Shown: positions 1 through 8,811, counted from the stretch's first letter. The stretch is 64,000 bases of DNA from Herbaspirillum seropedicae (GCF_001040945.1 NZ_CP011930.1:2891704-2955703), one strand, 5' to 3'. Translations and numbers: made by a program. Notes: generated from the letters alone by a model not told the origin.

Positions 1-82
1 TGAGATTGTGGTGCAAGCACAAATCATCACGCCAAGCCCTGGCCAGCCGACGCCGCCACAACAAAGAGGAACTCCAACCGTT

Positions 83-850
83 ATGTCCAGCCTACCCGCT
101 TCCACCCACAAGCATTCGCCTCCCCCGGTCAACCTGCATGCGCTGCGCGCCAGCTGTTCGGCCTGCAGCATGCACCAGCTGTGCCTGCCCATGGGCCTGG
201 ACCAGGGCGACATGCAGCGGTTGGAACAGGTCATCAACCGCCGCCGCAAGGTCAAGCGCGATGAGACCCTGTATCGCCTCAATGACAAGTTCGACATGCT
301 CTACGCCATCCGCCTGGGCCATTTCAAGACCTTCCAGCACAATCCCAACGGCGGCCAGCAGATCACGGGTTTCCAGATGGCCGGCGAACTGCTGGGCATG
401 GACGCCATCGGCGCCGGTCACCACCTGTGCGAGGCAGTGGCGCTGGAAGACAGCGAAGTGTGCGAGATCCCCTTTGCCAGCCTGGAAGACCTGTTCCGCG
501 ACATGCCCACGCTGCTGCGCCAGTTCCATCGCATGATGAGCCTGGAAATCTCGCGCGAGCAACGCGTCATGCTGACCCTGGGCAGCATGACGGCGCAACA
601 GAAGATGGCGGCCTTCCTGCTCAATCTCTCCAGCCGCTACATGAGCCGCGGCTATTCCTCGACCCGCTTCCAGCTGCGCATGACGCGCGAGGAAATCGGC
701 AACTACCTGGGCCTGGCGGTGGAAAGCGTGAGCCGCCTGCTGACCAACTTCAAGAAGTCCGGCGTGATCGAGGTCAACCACCGCGACGTCGAGCTGTGCG
801 ACCTGCCAACCCTGCGCGCGGTGGCGCTGGGCAACGATCCCTGCGCCTGA
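83..850 (+). CDS. fnr: FNR-type oxygen-sensing Crp/Fnr transcriptional regulator
   Basis: A 255-residue protein of the FNR/ANR class, which binds DNA as a dimer when a 4Fe-4S cluster is intact under low oxygen. The cluster ligands are visible: Cys25, Cys28 and Cys34 in the N-terminal C-x2-C-x5-C segment, and Cys116 after an HHL triplet. A cyclic-nucleotide-binding-like beta barrel fills roughly residues 40-150. The C-terminal helix-turn-helix (about 200-228) contains ESVSR, the FNR recognition motif for TTGAT-N4-ATCAA. An in-frame GTG at 8 is possible, but ATG 83 has AGAGGA upstream and leaves the Cys cluster near the N-terminus, as is usual. It stands alone; the next gene is a PAP2 phosphatase. 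Family assignment is strong; the regulon is not visible here. Confidence 0.93.
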   Translation: MSSLPASTHKHSPPPVNLHALRASCSACSMHQLCLPMGLDQGDMQRLEQVINRRRKVKRDETLYRLNDKFDMLYAIRLGHFKTFQHNPNGGQQITGFQMAGELLGMDAIGAGHHLCEAVALEDSEVCEIPFASLEDLFRDMPTLLRQFHRMMSLEISREQRVMLTLGSMTAQQKMAAFLLNLSSRYMSRGYSSTRFQLRMTREEIGNYLGLAVESVSRLLTNFKKSGVIEVNHRDVELCDLPTLRAVALGNDPCA

Positions 851-905
851 GTCGGGACTGCACCGGCCTTGCCGCCTGGCCCCCCAGAGACGTTAGAATG
901 GGCGG

Positions 906-1679
906 ATGACAGAACGACATCTCTCCGCCCCCCGCTCTCCTGGCGCCTTCAAGCGCTTCCTGCACGCCCGCCTGGCGCGTGATCACCATCTGGGCCTGCC
1001 GCTGAGCACGGGTCTGTTGGCCGTGCTTGCCACGGCCCTGCTGTTTGCGCTCATCGCCTACGAAGTCCATACCCACGGCGCCCTCACGCGCCTGGATCAG
1101 CAACTGGCCGACTGGTTCAACCAGCGCGCCTTCTCGCCCCTGACCGAACTGGTGCTGGGCTATACCCATCTGCACGGCACCATCGGTGTGCTGGTGATGG
1201 GCGGGCTGCTGTTGCGCCACATGGTGCGCGCGCGCCAGTGGCCCTGGGTGATCGACCTGCTGCTGGTGTTGCCGGGCGGCATGCTGCTGAACTACCTGCT
1301 CAAGCACCTGTTTGCACGGCTGCGCCCCAGTTTCGAGGATCCGCTGCTGGTGCTGCACAGCTACAGTTTCCCCAGCGGCCATACCATCGGCGCGACCTTG
1401 CTCTACACCATGCTGGCGGCCTATGTACTGAATCAGCCCGCACTCTCGGAGGCCCTCAGCCGACGCCTGGGCGGCAGCCAGCGCGGCGTGCAACTGGCCG
1501 TCATCGGCGCGGCCCTGCTGATGGTGGCGCTGACGGCCTTTAGCCGCGTCTATCTGGGCGCGCATTTCCTCAGCGATGTGCTGGGGGCGATGCTGCTGGG
1601 AACGGCCTGGTTCGCGCTCTGGACCACGGTGGTTTTCACGCTGCAGCGGCACTATTACGGCGGCACGCGCTCCAACTGA
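906..1679 (+). CDS. PAP2-family membrane phosphatase
   Basis: A 257-residue integral membrane protein of the type 2 phosphatidic acid phosphatase family. All three active-site motifs are present: K133-x6-R140-P141, P156-S157-G158-H159, and S213-R214-x5-H220-x3-D224. About five or six hydrophobic segments are seen, starting near residue 35. Such enzymes dephosphorylate lipid phosphates such as phosphatidic acid or undecaprenyl pyrophosphate at the membrane; which one is not decided by sequence. It is followed 24 bp later by a diacylglycerol-kinase-like gene and then a metallophosphoesterase on the same strand. That arrangement suggests a small operon for lipid phosphate turnover. Confidence 0.9.
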   Translation: MTERHLSAPRSPGAFKRFLHARLARDHHLGLPLSTGLLAVLATALLFALIAYEVHTHGALTRLDQQLADWFNQRAFSPLTELVLGYTHLHGTIGVLVMGGLLLRHMVRARQWPWVIDLLLVLPGGMLLNYLLKHLFARLRPSFEDPLLVLHSYSFPSGHTIGATLLYTMLAAYVLNQPALSEALSRRLGGSQRGVQLAVIGAALLMVALTAFSRVYLGAHFLSDVLGAMLLGTAWFALWTTVVFTLQRHYYGGTRSN

Positions 1680-1703
1680 CTTTGCCACTCTCACAAGCTG
1701 CGG

Positions 1704-2723
1704 ATGCCAGACCAGAACACGACCAGCCCTTTACCTCCCCACTCCCAGGCCCGTCCCGACGTGGTCGCCGTCATCAATGCCAAGGCCGGTGGCGGCCACG
1801 CCGAGGAACTGGCCGCCCGCATCAGCGCAGAATTCGCCCGCCATGGCCGCCATGCCAGGGTGCGCCTGGCCGCCAGCGGCGAGGACATGCTCGCCACGGC
1901 GCGCCAGGCAGTCCGTGACCGGGTGCCGGTGGTGGCCGTGGGCGGCGGCGATGGCAGCGTCAATGCCGTCGCCTCGACCCTGCTGGCCGATGCGCAATGC
2001 CAGAGCGCCCTGGGCGTCTTGCCCCTGGGAACGCTGAACCACTTTGCCAAGGACCTCAACATCCCGCTGACACTGGAAGGCGCCATCGCCAACATCGCCA
2101 CGGGACGCCGGCTGCGGGTCGACAGCGCCGAGGTCAATGGCGTCGCCTTCATCAACAATTCCAGCCTGGGGCTGTATCCGGACATCGTGCGCGAGCGCGA
2201 AAAGCAGCAGGCCCGCCTGGGCCGGGGCAAATGGCTGGCCTTCACCTGGGCCGCCATGGGTGCGCTGCGGCGCTACCCCTTCCTGCGCGTGCGCCTGTCC
2301 ATCGATGGGCAAGAACACTGGCGGCGCACTCCCTTTGTCTTCATCGGCAACAATCCCTACCTGATGAGCGGCCTGGACATCGGCAAGCGCTCCAGCCTCA
2401 CCGAGGGCTGCCTGAGTCTCTACGTCTGCCACCACACCGGCCGCTGGGGCCTGCTGCGCCTGGCCCTGCACGCGCTCTTCGGACGTCTGCGCCAAGCCCA
2501 TGACTTCGACATGCTCACCGCCACCGACATCCACATCGAGACCCACAAGCGCCGCATGCGCGTGGCCACCGATGGCGAGGTGCAGCTGATGCAGACACCG
2601 CTGTCCTACCGCATCCGGCCGGCCTCGCTGGAAGTGATCGTGCCGCAGGCGCCGGCCTCGGCCGCAACGACGGCAAGCCCGCCGACAGGCGGCCTGCTGG
2701 ACAAGCTCTGGGGGGAATCCTGA
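1704..2723 (+). CDS. Diacylglycerol/lipid kinase family protein (YegS/DGK-like)
   Basis: A 339-residue soluble protein with the DAGK catalytic domain. The N-terminal half starts with a beta strand and a glycine-rich loop (NAKAGGG) and carries the nucleotide-binding GGGDGS motif at residues 80-85, followed by the LPLGTLNHFAKDL segment typical of YegS and LcbM-type kinases. The C-terminal beta-sandwich ends in a low-complexity Ala/Thr tail. It presumably phosphorylates diacylglycerol or a related lipid; the substrate is not known. Its stop overlaps the start of the next gene by one base (TGATG), so translation is probably coupled with the metallophosphoesterase. Confidence 0.88.
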   Translation: MPDQNTTSPLPPHSQARPDVVAVINAKAGGGHAEELAARISAEFARHGRHARVRLAASGEDMLATARQAVRDRVPVVAVGGGDGSVNAVASTLLADAQCQSALGVLPLGTLNHFAKDLNIPLTLEGAIANIATGRRLRVDSAEVNGVAFINNSSLGLYPDIVREREKQQARLGRGKWLAFTWAAMGALRRYPFLRVRLSIDGQEHWRRTPFVFIGNNPYLMSGLDIGKRSSLTEGCLSLYVCHHTGRWGLLRLALHALFGRLRQAHDFDMLTATDIHIETHKRRMRVATDGEVQLMQTPLSYRIRPASLEVIVPQAPASAATTASPPTGGLLDKLWGES

Positions 2724-3562
2724 TGCGCCGCGTGATCCATCTCTCCGACCTGCATTTCGGCCGCACCGACCCGGCCATCATCGAGCCGCTCATTGCCCAG
2801 ATCCACGAGCTGCAGCCCGACCTGGTCGTGGTCTCGGGCGACCTCACCCAGCGCGCACGCAGCAGCCAGTTCCGCCAGGCGCGCCAGTTCCTGGACGCCC
2901 TGCCCACCCCCCAACTGGTGGTACCCGGCAATCATGACGTGCCGCTGTTCAATGTGGCGGCGCGGCTGCTGCAACCGCTGCGCAAGTACAAGCGCCACAT
3001 CACGCCCGATCTGCAGCCTCTGTACGTGGACGACGAGATCGCCGTGGTCGGCATCAATACCGCGCGTTCGCTGACCATCCAGGATGGCCGCGTCAATGAC
3101 CGGCAGATCGAGCTGGCGCGGCGCGAACTGGCGGCGGTCGGCGATCACTTGGTCAAGATCATCGTCACCCACCACCCCTTCGACCTGCCGCCCGGACCGC
3201 AGCACCATGGCCTGGTCGGCCAGGCGCTGCCAGCCATGCGCGCCTTTGCGCTATGCGGCGCGGACCTGCTGCTGGCCGGCCATGTCCACGCCAGTTCAGC
3301 CGTGAGCAGCGCGGCGCGCTACCGCATCGCCGGTTATTCGGCGCTGGTGGTGCAGGCGGGAACGGCCACCTCGACCCGGGGCCGGGGCGAGGCCAATTCC
3401 TTCAATGTCTTGCAGATCGAGGCGCACCAGATCGTGGTGCACCGCCTGGGCTGGCGCGCCGAAGAAAGAGCCTTCGGTCTGGATGCCTCGCAGACCTTCG
3501 TGCAACGCGGCAGCGAATGGTTCGAACAACTGGCCGATGGCCAGATTGCGACCGACCCCTGA
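2723..3562 (+). CDS. Calcineurin-like metallophosphoesterase
   Basis: A 279-residue protein with the full metallophosphoesterase signature: D9-x-H11, G-D40, G-N70-H71-D72, H150-H151 and G186-H187-V-H189. It therefore has a complete dinuclear metal site. Length and motif spacing resemble the class III nucleotide cyclase-phosphodiesterase/UDP-2,3-diacylglucosamine hydrolase-like group, but the substrate cannot be read from sequence. The ATG overlaps the stop of the upstream lipid kinase, making it the last gene of the PAP2-kinase-phosphoesterase operon. It converges on the PepSY gene, whose stop is only 45 bp away. Confidence 0.88.
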   Translation: MRRVIHLSDLHFGRTDPAIIEPLIAQIHELQPDLVVVSGDLTQRARSSQFRQARQFLDALPTPQLVVPGNHDVPLFNVAARLLQPLRKYKRHITPDLQPLYVDDEIAVVGINTARSLTIQDGRVNDRQIELARRELAAVGDHLVKIIVTHHPFDLPPGPQHHGLVGQALPAMRAFALCGADLLLAGHVHASSAVSSAARYRIAGYSALVVQAGTATSTRGRGEANSFNVLQIEAHQIVVHRLGWRAEERAFGLDASQTFVQRGSEWFEQLADGQIATDP

Positions 3563-3567
3563 TGTCT

Positions 3568-3603
3568 GTGATCTCCGTGATCTCCCTGATCTCCGTGATC
3601 TGC
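3568..3603. repeat. Four tandem 9-bp repeats between convergent genes
   Basis: Four copies of GTGATCTCC or close variants (the third starts with C, the fourth ends GC) sit at 3568-3576, 3577-3585, 3586-3594 and 3595-3603. They fill almost the entire 45-bp gap between the metallophosphoesterase stop and the PepSY stop. This is a microsatellite-like tract in a 3'-3' intergenic space. Confidence 0.85.
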
Positions 3604-3607
3604 TGGC

Positions 3608-4996
3608 TCAGCGCCCGGCGCGCCGATAACGGATCACGTCCACCAGCAGGAACACCAACAGGCTTGCGCCCATCAGCGGCAGGTTCCAGCCCAGCAAGAG
3701 CGCCAGCAGCAACACGCTGGCGCGCTGGGGCAGCGACATCTGCATGAACGCTGCCGACAGCGGCGCCAGGCTGGCGCCGGCAGCCGGACGACGCCGCCAC
3801 CACATCAGGTAGCCCAGTGCGATCAGCCCCGTCAAGGCGATGCCGAATGCGGCCATCAGGATCTGGTTGGCCACGCCGAAGAGCACGCCCATATGGGCAT
3901 CCACGCCCCAGCGGATCAGCTTGGCGATCAGCGGAAAACTGGCAAAGTCGGCGCGGCTAGTGATGCGCATGCGGTCGGCATCGATGGCCACCGTATCGAC
4001 CTGGGTCGGCCAGGAACGGTCCACCTCGCGCACCACCCAGGCTTGCTGCGCCGCGCGCGGCGGGCGGATCTCGATCTCGGCCGCGTCGATGCCGCCGGCG
4101 CGGGCAATCGACTGCACCATGTCAAAGCGCGCCGGATCATCCACGGCAGGCATGGCCATCGCCATGCCATGGGCGGCCATATGGTCGGCATGCTCGCCCA
4201 TGCTCATGGCGGGCGCGCCCGGCTGCAACTGGGTCGAGACCGAGGGCGTGATCCAGCCCAATTGGGCGCGCATCAGGTTGACACGCTCACCGGCCCAGCG
4301 CGACCAGGTCAGGCCGGTCGCCGAGAAGAACACCAGGCCGATCACGATCCATAGGCCCACCAGCGCATGCAGACGCCGCGCCGTCAAGGGGCGCGCGGCC
4401 TGTACGCGGCCACGGGTGCGGGCGCGCCACCACAGCCATACCCCGCCCAGCGCACCCAGCCAGAGCCAGGAAGCGGCCAGTTCACTGTAGTTGCGGCCCA
4501 GCTCGCCCAGCATCAGGTTGCGATGCAGGTAATCCAGCGTCGTGCGCAACGGCAGCACGCCGCTGGTGCCATAGACGATCAGGTCGCCACGCACCTGCAG
4601 GCTGACCGGATCGACGAAGATGGCGCGGCTTTCCGAATCGCCCAGGCCAGGCTGGCTGAACATGACCCGGGTATTCCAGCCCGGCGCCTTGGCCGGCCGC
4701 ACCGCGAACAGGCGCGCCTGCGGGCCCAGGAAAGCCCGGGCCGCCTGCACCTGGGCGGCCAGTGGCTGGGCCGGGCCTTGCGAGGCATTCCTGAGCTGGG
4801 TGGCGTACAGGTGCGACTCGATCTGGGGCGTGAGCACATAGAGCGTGCCCGTCAACGCCGCCACCAGGATGAAGGGACCGACGAACAGGCCGATATAGAA
4901 ATGCATCCGCAGCAGCAGCGCTTGCAAGGCGGTGGCGCTTTGCCGGCGTGCGGCAGCCTGGGCCTGGCTGGCCGGCTGGAAGGAGTGGGTAGTCAT
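3608..4996 (-). CDS. PepSY-associated TM helix membrane protein
   Basis: A 462-residue protein from ATG 4996. An upstream in-frame extension to 5290 exists but lacks family character. The N-terminal hydrophobic helix (about residues 30-55) with a preceding histidine, followed by a periplasmic PepSY region and three further membrane helices, matches the PepSY-associated TM family often found beside TonB siderophore receptors and in metal or flavin-linked reductases. Between two of the helices lies a Met/His-rich stretch (coded about 4140-4215) with repeated HM, HG and MAM elements that could bind metal. The C-terminal part contains two helices around WRRR. No ferric reductase partner is adjacent. 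Function is inferred at family level only. Confidence 0.82.
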   Translation of the reverse strand: MTTHSFQPASQAQAAARRQSATALQALLLRMHFYIGLFVGPFILVAALTGTLYVLTPQIESHLYATQLRNASQGPAQPLAAQVQAARAFLGPQARLFAVRPAKAPGWNTRVMFSQPGLGDSESRAIFVDPVSLQVRGDLIVYGTSGVLPLRTTLDYLHRNLMLGELGRNYSELAASWLWLGALGGVWLWWRARTRGRVQAARPLTARRLHALVGLWIVIGLVFFSATGLTWSRWAGERVNLMRAQLGWITPSVSTQLQPGAPAMSMGEHADHMAAHGMAMAMPAVDDPARFDMVQSIARAGGIDAAEIEIRPPRAAQQAWVVREVDRSWPTQVDTVAIDADRMRITSRADFASFPLIAKLIRWGVDAHMGVLFGVANQILMAAFGIALTGLIALGYLMWWRRRPAAGASLAPLSAAFMQMSLPQRASVLLLALLLGWNLPLMGASLLVFLLVDVIRYRRAGR

Positions 4997-5111
4997 GGAA
5001 GGAAGGCGCATCTGGCGCGCGCGGGCTGGCTCACGGGAAGCGCGCATTGTAGGTCTTGCCTGGCCAGCTGCGAATGCGGCAATTTGTCGCAGCAAGGTCG
5101 CCGCCCCCATG

Positions 5112-5142
5112 AAAAAGAGCCGCCGGACGCCCTGCGGCTCTT
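5112..5142 (-). terminator. Rho-independent terminator of the small gene 5211-5435
   Basis: Nine paired bases (AAGAGCCGC with GCGGCTCTT) around a ten-base loop, followed on the minus strand by a run of five T. It sits about 70 bp after the stop of the small protein gene read on the minus strand. Confidence 0.8.
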
Positions 5143-5210
5143 GCCTTGCTGCCAGCGGTAGAACGATAGAACGGTGGGCGCAGCCATGGGCGCGCGCCCC
5201 TGGGCTGGGC

Positions 5211-5435
5211 TTACAGCGGGTTTTCGTCGATCCAGTCGCCCGAGAAATCGAGGATGTAGGCAATGGCCTCGTCTTCGGTATCGAATTCATTGGTCGGCGC
5301 CTTGCGCTGGTAGCGCAGCTTGCCGCTGCCGTCCTTGCCCTCGTGAATCACGAAGCAGGCCATGAATTTACCGTTGTCGAGCTTCCTGAGTTCTGGAATG
5401 ACGGCGTTTCCCCGGTACGGGAAGATCTGGGACAT
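5211..5435 (-). CDS. Small conserved-looking hypothetical protein (74 aa)
   Basis: ATG 5435 is preceded by an ideal Shine-Dalgarno (AAGGAGGT, complement of 5442-5449) at good spacing, which selects this start over the in-frame one at 5501. The product starts MSQIFPYRGN, is acidic toward its C-terminus and ends in a helix-like EDEAIAYILDFSGDWID segment. It has no signal peptide or membrane helix. I do not recognise a named family. The strong ribosome site and a clean terminator downstream indicate a real, well-translated gene. It is divergent from the zigA-like GTPase, sharing a 184-bp intergenic region that contains the twin operator. Confidence 0.75.
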   Translation of the reverse strand: MSQIFPYRGNAVIPELRKLDNGKFMACFVIHEGKDGSGKLRYQRKAPTNEFDTEDEAIAYILDFSGDWIDENPL

Positions 5436-5516
5436 GTAAGACACCTCCTTGTTGCGAGGCGCAATGCTAGCACATGCACGAAAGGCCGGCCGGAGCAGCA
5501 CCCCGCGATGCCTCTA

Positions 5517-5564
5517 TTTGCAACTTTGTTGCATTTATGAGATATTCGCAACTCTGTTGCAAAA
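5517..5564 (+). promoter_or_regulatory. Twin palindromic operator (candidate Zur boxes) upstream of zigA-folE2
   Basis: Two copies of GCAAC-N3-GTTGC occur at 5520-5532 and 5548-5560, centre to centre 28 bp apart, each flanked by T/A runs that extend the dyad (TTTGCAAC... and ...GTTGCAAAA). They lie about 60-100 bp upstream of the GTPase start. Because the downstream pair is a COG0523 GTPase and a zinc-independent GTP cyclohydrolase, both typical members of zinc-starvation regulons, the most economical reading is a Zur operator. The site is seen; its regulator is inferred. Confidence 0.6.
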
Positions 5565-5619
5565 CTGGATTATCCAACCGGTTCCATCCTCCCTTCCTGC
5601 CATCCATTGCTCATCGCCC

Positions 5620-6834
5620 ATGACCTCCTCCCAACGCCAGGCCGCTGACCGCCGGCTTCCCGTGACCGTGCTCTCGGGCTTCCTCGGCGCAGGCAAGACC
5701 ACCCTGCTCAACCACATCCTGCACAACCGCGAGGGCCGCCGCGTGGCGGTCATCGTCAATGACATGTCCGAGGTCAACATCGACGCTGCGCTGGTGCGCG
5801 ATGGCGGCGCTGACCTCGCCCGCACCGAGGAAAAACTGGTGGAAATGAGCAATGGCTGCATCTGCTGCACCCTGCGCGAAGACTTGCTCATGGAGGTGCG
5901 CAAGCTGGCCCGCGAGCGCCGCTTCGACCAGCTGGTCATCGAGTCCACCGGCATCTCCGAACCCTTGCCGGTGGCCGAGACCTTTACCTTCACCGACGAG
6001 GATGGCGCCAGCCTCTCGGACGTGGCGCGGCTGGACACCATGGTCACCGTGGTGGACGCCTTCAACTTCCTCAAGGACTACAGCTCCCAGGACAGCCTGG
6101 ACCAGCGCGGCCAGTCCATGGGCGAGGAAGACAACCGTACCGTGGTGGACCTGCTGATCGAGCAGATCGAATTCTGCGATGTGATCGTGCTCAACAAGCT
6201 GGACCTGGTGGCAGCGGACGACCTGGAGCGCCTGCACGCCATCCTGCACAAGCTCAATCCGCGCGCCCGCATCGTGCGCGCCGAATTCGGCAAGGTGGCG
6301 CTGGAGCAGGTGCTCGACACTGGCCTGTTCGATTTCGAGCAGGCCAGCCAGGCCCCCGGCTGGCTGCAGGAACTGCGCGGCGAGCATGTGCCGGAGACCG
6401 AGCAGTACGGCATCAGCAGCTTTGCCTGGCAGGCGCGCCGTCCCTTGCATCCGCAACGCTTCTTTGACCTGATCAACACCGAATGGCCGGGCGTGGTCCG
6501 TTCCAAGGGTTTCTTCTGGCTGGCCTCGCGGCCGACGCAGGCGGGCTCGTGGTCGCAGGCCGGCGCGGTATGCCGGCATGGGCTGGCAGGCAAATGGTGG
6601 GCGGCGGTGCCACGCGAACAGTGGCCGCAAGACCAGGAGTCGGTCGATTTCATCCTGGCGCACTGGGACGAGAACGTCGGCGACGCCCGCCAGGAACTGG
6701 TCCTCATCGGCATGGCGATGGATCAGGAGGCGCTGCGCGCCCGCCTGGACGCCTGCCTGTTGAGCGACGCCGAGATGGCGCAGGGGCCGCTGGGCTGGGC
6801 GCGCATGCGCGATCCTTTCCCGCTGTGGGGGTGA
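5620..6834 (+). CDS. zigA: COG0523 GTPase, ZigA-like zinc metallochaperone
   Basis: A 404-residue CobW/COG0523 protein from ATG 5620. The Walker A loop is GFLGAGKTT near residues 14-22, the metal-binding C80-x-C82-C83 motif follows an NG pair, and NKLD provides guanine specificity near residue 190. The C-terminal CobW domain includes RPLHPQRF and a Trp-rich segment. Members of this subfamily are thought to use GTP hydrolysis to hand zinc to target enzymes when zinc is scarce. Its stop is two bases from the folE2 start, and a twin palindromic operator lies upstream. Both facts support a zinc-responsive operon. Alternative names (yeiR/yjiA-like) cannot be excluded by sequence alone. Confidence 0.88.
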   Translation: MTSSQRQAADRRLPVTVLSGFLGAGKTTLLNHILHNREGRRVAVIVNDMSEVNIDAALVRDGGADLARTEEKLVEMSNGCICCTLREDLLMEVRKLARERRFDQLVIESTGISEPLPVAETFTFTDEDGASLSDVARLDTMVTVVDAFNFLKDYSSQDSLDQRGQSMGEEDNRTVVDLLIEQIEFCDVIVLNKLDLVAADDLERLHAILHKLNPRARIVRAEFGKVALEQVLDTGLFDFEQASQAPGWLQELRGEHVPETEQYGISSFAWQARRPLHPQRFFDLINTEWPGVVRSKGFFWLASRPTQAGSWSQAGAVCRHGLAGKWWAAVPREQWPQDQESVDFILAHWDENVGDARQELVLIGMAMDQEALRARLDACLLSDAEMAQGPLGWARMRDPFPLWG

Positions 6835-6836
6835 GC

Positions 6837-7748
6837 ATGGCGACCGCCCTGCCCGACGTGGCGCGCGAAGAACGCGCCAGCATCGCCTTGCCCTTGGACT
6901 GGGTCGGCATGTGCGGCATCGCCCTGCCCGTGCGCCTGGACAACGGCCAGATCGTCCCGGCCAGCGCCGAGATCGCGGTGGACCTGCCCCACGCCCAGGC
7001 CAAGGGCATCCACATGTCGCGCCTGTACCTGCTGCTGGACCGATTCGCTGCCCAGGCCACGCTGAACCCAGCAGCGCTGCACGCCCTGCTGGACCAGATG
7101 CGCGCCAGCCACGCCGATTGCGGTTCGCGCGCGGCCTCGCTGCGGCTGGATTTCGCGCTGCTGCACCAGCGTGCGGCACTGGTCACGCCAGCGCTGGCGG
7201 GATGGAAGAGCTATCCCTTCACGCTCGCCGCCGAGCTGCAGCAAGACCGTCTGCACCTGACGCTGCAGGTGCGCATCGCCTATTCTTCCACCTGCCCCTG
7301 TTCAGCGGCGCTGTCGCGGCAAGCGCTGCAGGACGCCTTTGCCAGCGAGTTCGGGCCGCACACCTCGGTGGCCCAGCCGGCCGTGCTGGACTGGCTGGCG
7401 CGCCATGGCAGCCGCGCCACGCCGCACAGCCAGCGCAGCTATGCCGACCTGGGCGTCACGGTAGCGCAGGAGGCCGCCGAGCTGCCCTTGCTGGCGCTCA
7501 TCGACACTGCCGAACAAGCCTTGGGCACCGCCGTGCAGACCGCCGTGCGGCGCGCCGACGAGCAGGCCTTCGCCTTGGCCAACGGCGCCAACCTGATGTA
7601 CGTGGAAGATGCCGCCCGGCGGCTGCGGCAGGCCGTGGAGGCGCGTTTTGGCGCCTGTGCGATCAGGGTCAGCCATGTCGAGAGCCTGCACGCACACGAC
7701 GCCGTGGCGGCGACGGCTTCACCCGGTTGGTCGGGCCAGTTGCGCTGA
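6837..7748 (+). CDS. folE2: GTP cyclohydrolase FolE2 (GCYH-IB)
   Basis: A 303-residue type IB GTP cyclohydrolase, which makes dihydroneopterin triphosphate from GTP as the first step of folate synthesis. FolE2 can work with metals other than zinc and so replaces the zinc-dependent FolE under starvation. Seen in sequence: the VDLP...KGIHMSRLY segment near residues 48-62, a TCPCS motif with Cys153 and Cys155, and a C-terminal HVESLHAHDAVA. ATG 6837 follows the GTPase stop by two bases, so the two are co-translated. The combination zigA-folE2 is a recognised zinc-homeostasis pairing in proteobacteria. Confidence 0.93.
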   Translation: MATALPDVAREERASIALPLDWVGMCGIALPVRLDNGQIVPASAEIAVDLPHAQAKGIHMSRLYLLLDRFAAQATLNPAALHALLDQMRASHADCGSRAASLRLDFALLHQRAALVTPALAGWKSYPFTLAAELQQDRLHLTLQVRIAYSSTCPCSAALSRQALQDAFASEFGPHTSVAQPAVLDWLARHGSRATPHSQRSYADLGVTVAQEAAELPLLALIDTAEQALGTAVQTAVRRADEQAFALANGANLMYVEDAARRLRQAVEARFGACAIRVSHVESLHAHDAVAATASPGWSGQLR

Positions 7749-7821
7749 AATCCGCGCCGCCTCGCTGGGGCGCTGGCCCTCGAGGAAGAACCGGGGTATC
7801 GTGATGGTCCGTTTTGCGTAA

Positions 7822-8799
7822 ATGATTTCGATGATGTCCACCTTGCTGCCCTCTTCCCTGCAACGCTTCCAGTATGCTGCCTTCCAACCCGGTCCGCGCC
7901 TGCTGGTGCTGGGCGCCGTCCACGGCAACGAAACCTGCGGTACGCAAGCCATTACGCGCCTGCGGCAAGAACTCGACAGCGGCCAGTTGCACCTGGTGCG
8001 CGGCCTGCTGACGCTGGTGCCGGTCACCAATCCGCTGGCCTATGCGCGCCATCAGCGTCAGGGCGAGCGCAACCTCAACCGCAACCTGCGCCCGCATCCG
8101 GACCCGGCCAACTTCGAGGACCGCCTCTGCAACGTGCTCTGCCCCTGGATCGACGAGCACGAGGTGCTGCTGGACCTGCATTCCTTCCACACCGGCGGCG
8201 TTCCCTTCGCCATGCTGGGCCCGCAGGACAATACCGGCGAGGTCGAACCGTTCGCCCTTGCCGCCGCCGAGCAGCGTATGGTGGCGCACCTGGGCTGCCA
8301 GCGCGTGGTGGAAGGATGGATGAGCGCCTATGTCCGTGGCGTGCAGCGCCGCCGCCAGCAAGGCCGTGCGGTCTCGCCCGATCTGCTGGATACGCAATAC
8401 GGCGTGGGCACCACCGAATACGCACGCGGCCGTGGCCTGTATGGCGTGACGCTGGAATGCGGCCAGCACGACGACCCGCAGGCGCCGGAAGTGGCCTATC
8501 AGGCCATCCGCCAGACGCTGGCCCTGCACGGCATGATCGAGGCGCCGCTGGCCCCGCCTGCCGACGGCATCGAGATCATCCGGCTGGTCGATGTGATCGA
8601 CATGGACCATCCTGAGGACCGCTTCCTGCGCGAATGGGCCAGCTTCGACCGCGTGCGCGCCGGCGAGCTCATCGGTCACCGCCACGATGGCGCAGCAGTG
8701 ACAGCGCCGGGCGATGGCTACATCGTCTTCCCCAACCCGCGCGCGCTGCCGGGCAATGAGTGGTTCTATTTCGGCGTGGACAGCGAGCGTCGTCTCTGA
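7822..8799 (+). CDS. Succinylglutamate desuccinylase/aspartoacylase family hydrolase
   Basis: A 325-residue M14-like zinc hydrolase. The zinc ligands are in GAVHGNE (H34, E37) and DLHSFH (H120), and the catalytic glutamate is in TLECGQ near residue 214. Such enzymes remove an acyl group from an amino acid. The substrate here is unknown; the sequence is not close to the arginine-catabolic AstE context since no ast genes are near. Start choice is uncertain because ATG codons at 7831 and 7834 are also in frame. It lies 73 bp after folE2 and could be read from the same promoter. Confidence 0.82.
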   Translation: MISMMSTLLPSSLQRFQYAAFQPGPRLLVLGAVHGNETCGTQAITRLRQELDSGQLHLVRGLLTLVPVTNPLAYARHQRQGERNLNRNLRPHPDPANFEDRLCNVLCPWIDEHEVLLDLHSFHTGGVPFAMLGPQDNTGEVEPFALAAAEQRMVAHLGCQRVVEGWMSAYVRGVQRRRQQGRAVSPDLLDTQYGVGTTEYARGRGLYGVTLECGQHDDPQAPEVAYQAIRQTLALHGMIEAPLAPPADGIEIIRLVDVIDMDHPEDRFLREWASFDRVRAGELIGHRHDGAAVTAPGDGYIVFPNPRALPGNEWFYFGVDSERRL

Positions 8800-8811
8800 C
8801 CCTGCCTGCGC

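Noticed and set aside
5436-5501. N-terminal extension of the small unknown protein.
   Set aside because: It would start ahead of a perfect Shine-Dalgarno that clearly serves the internal ATG at 5435.
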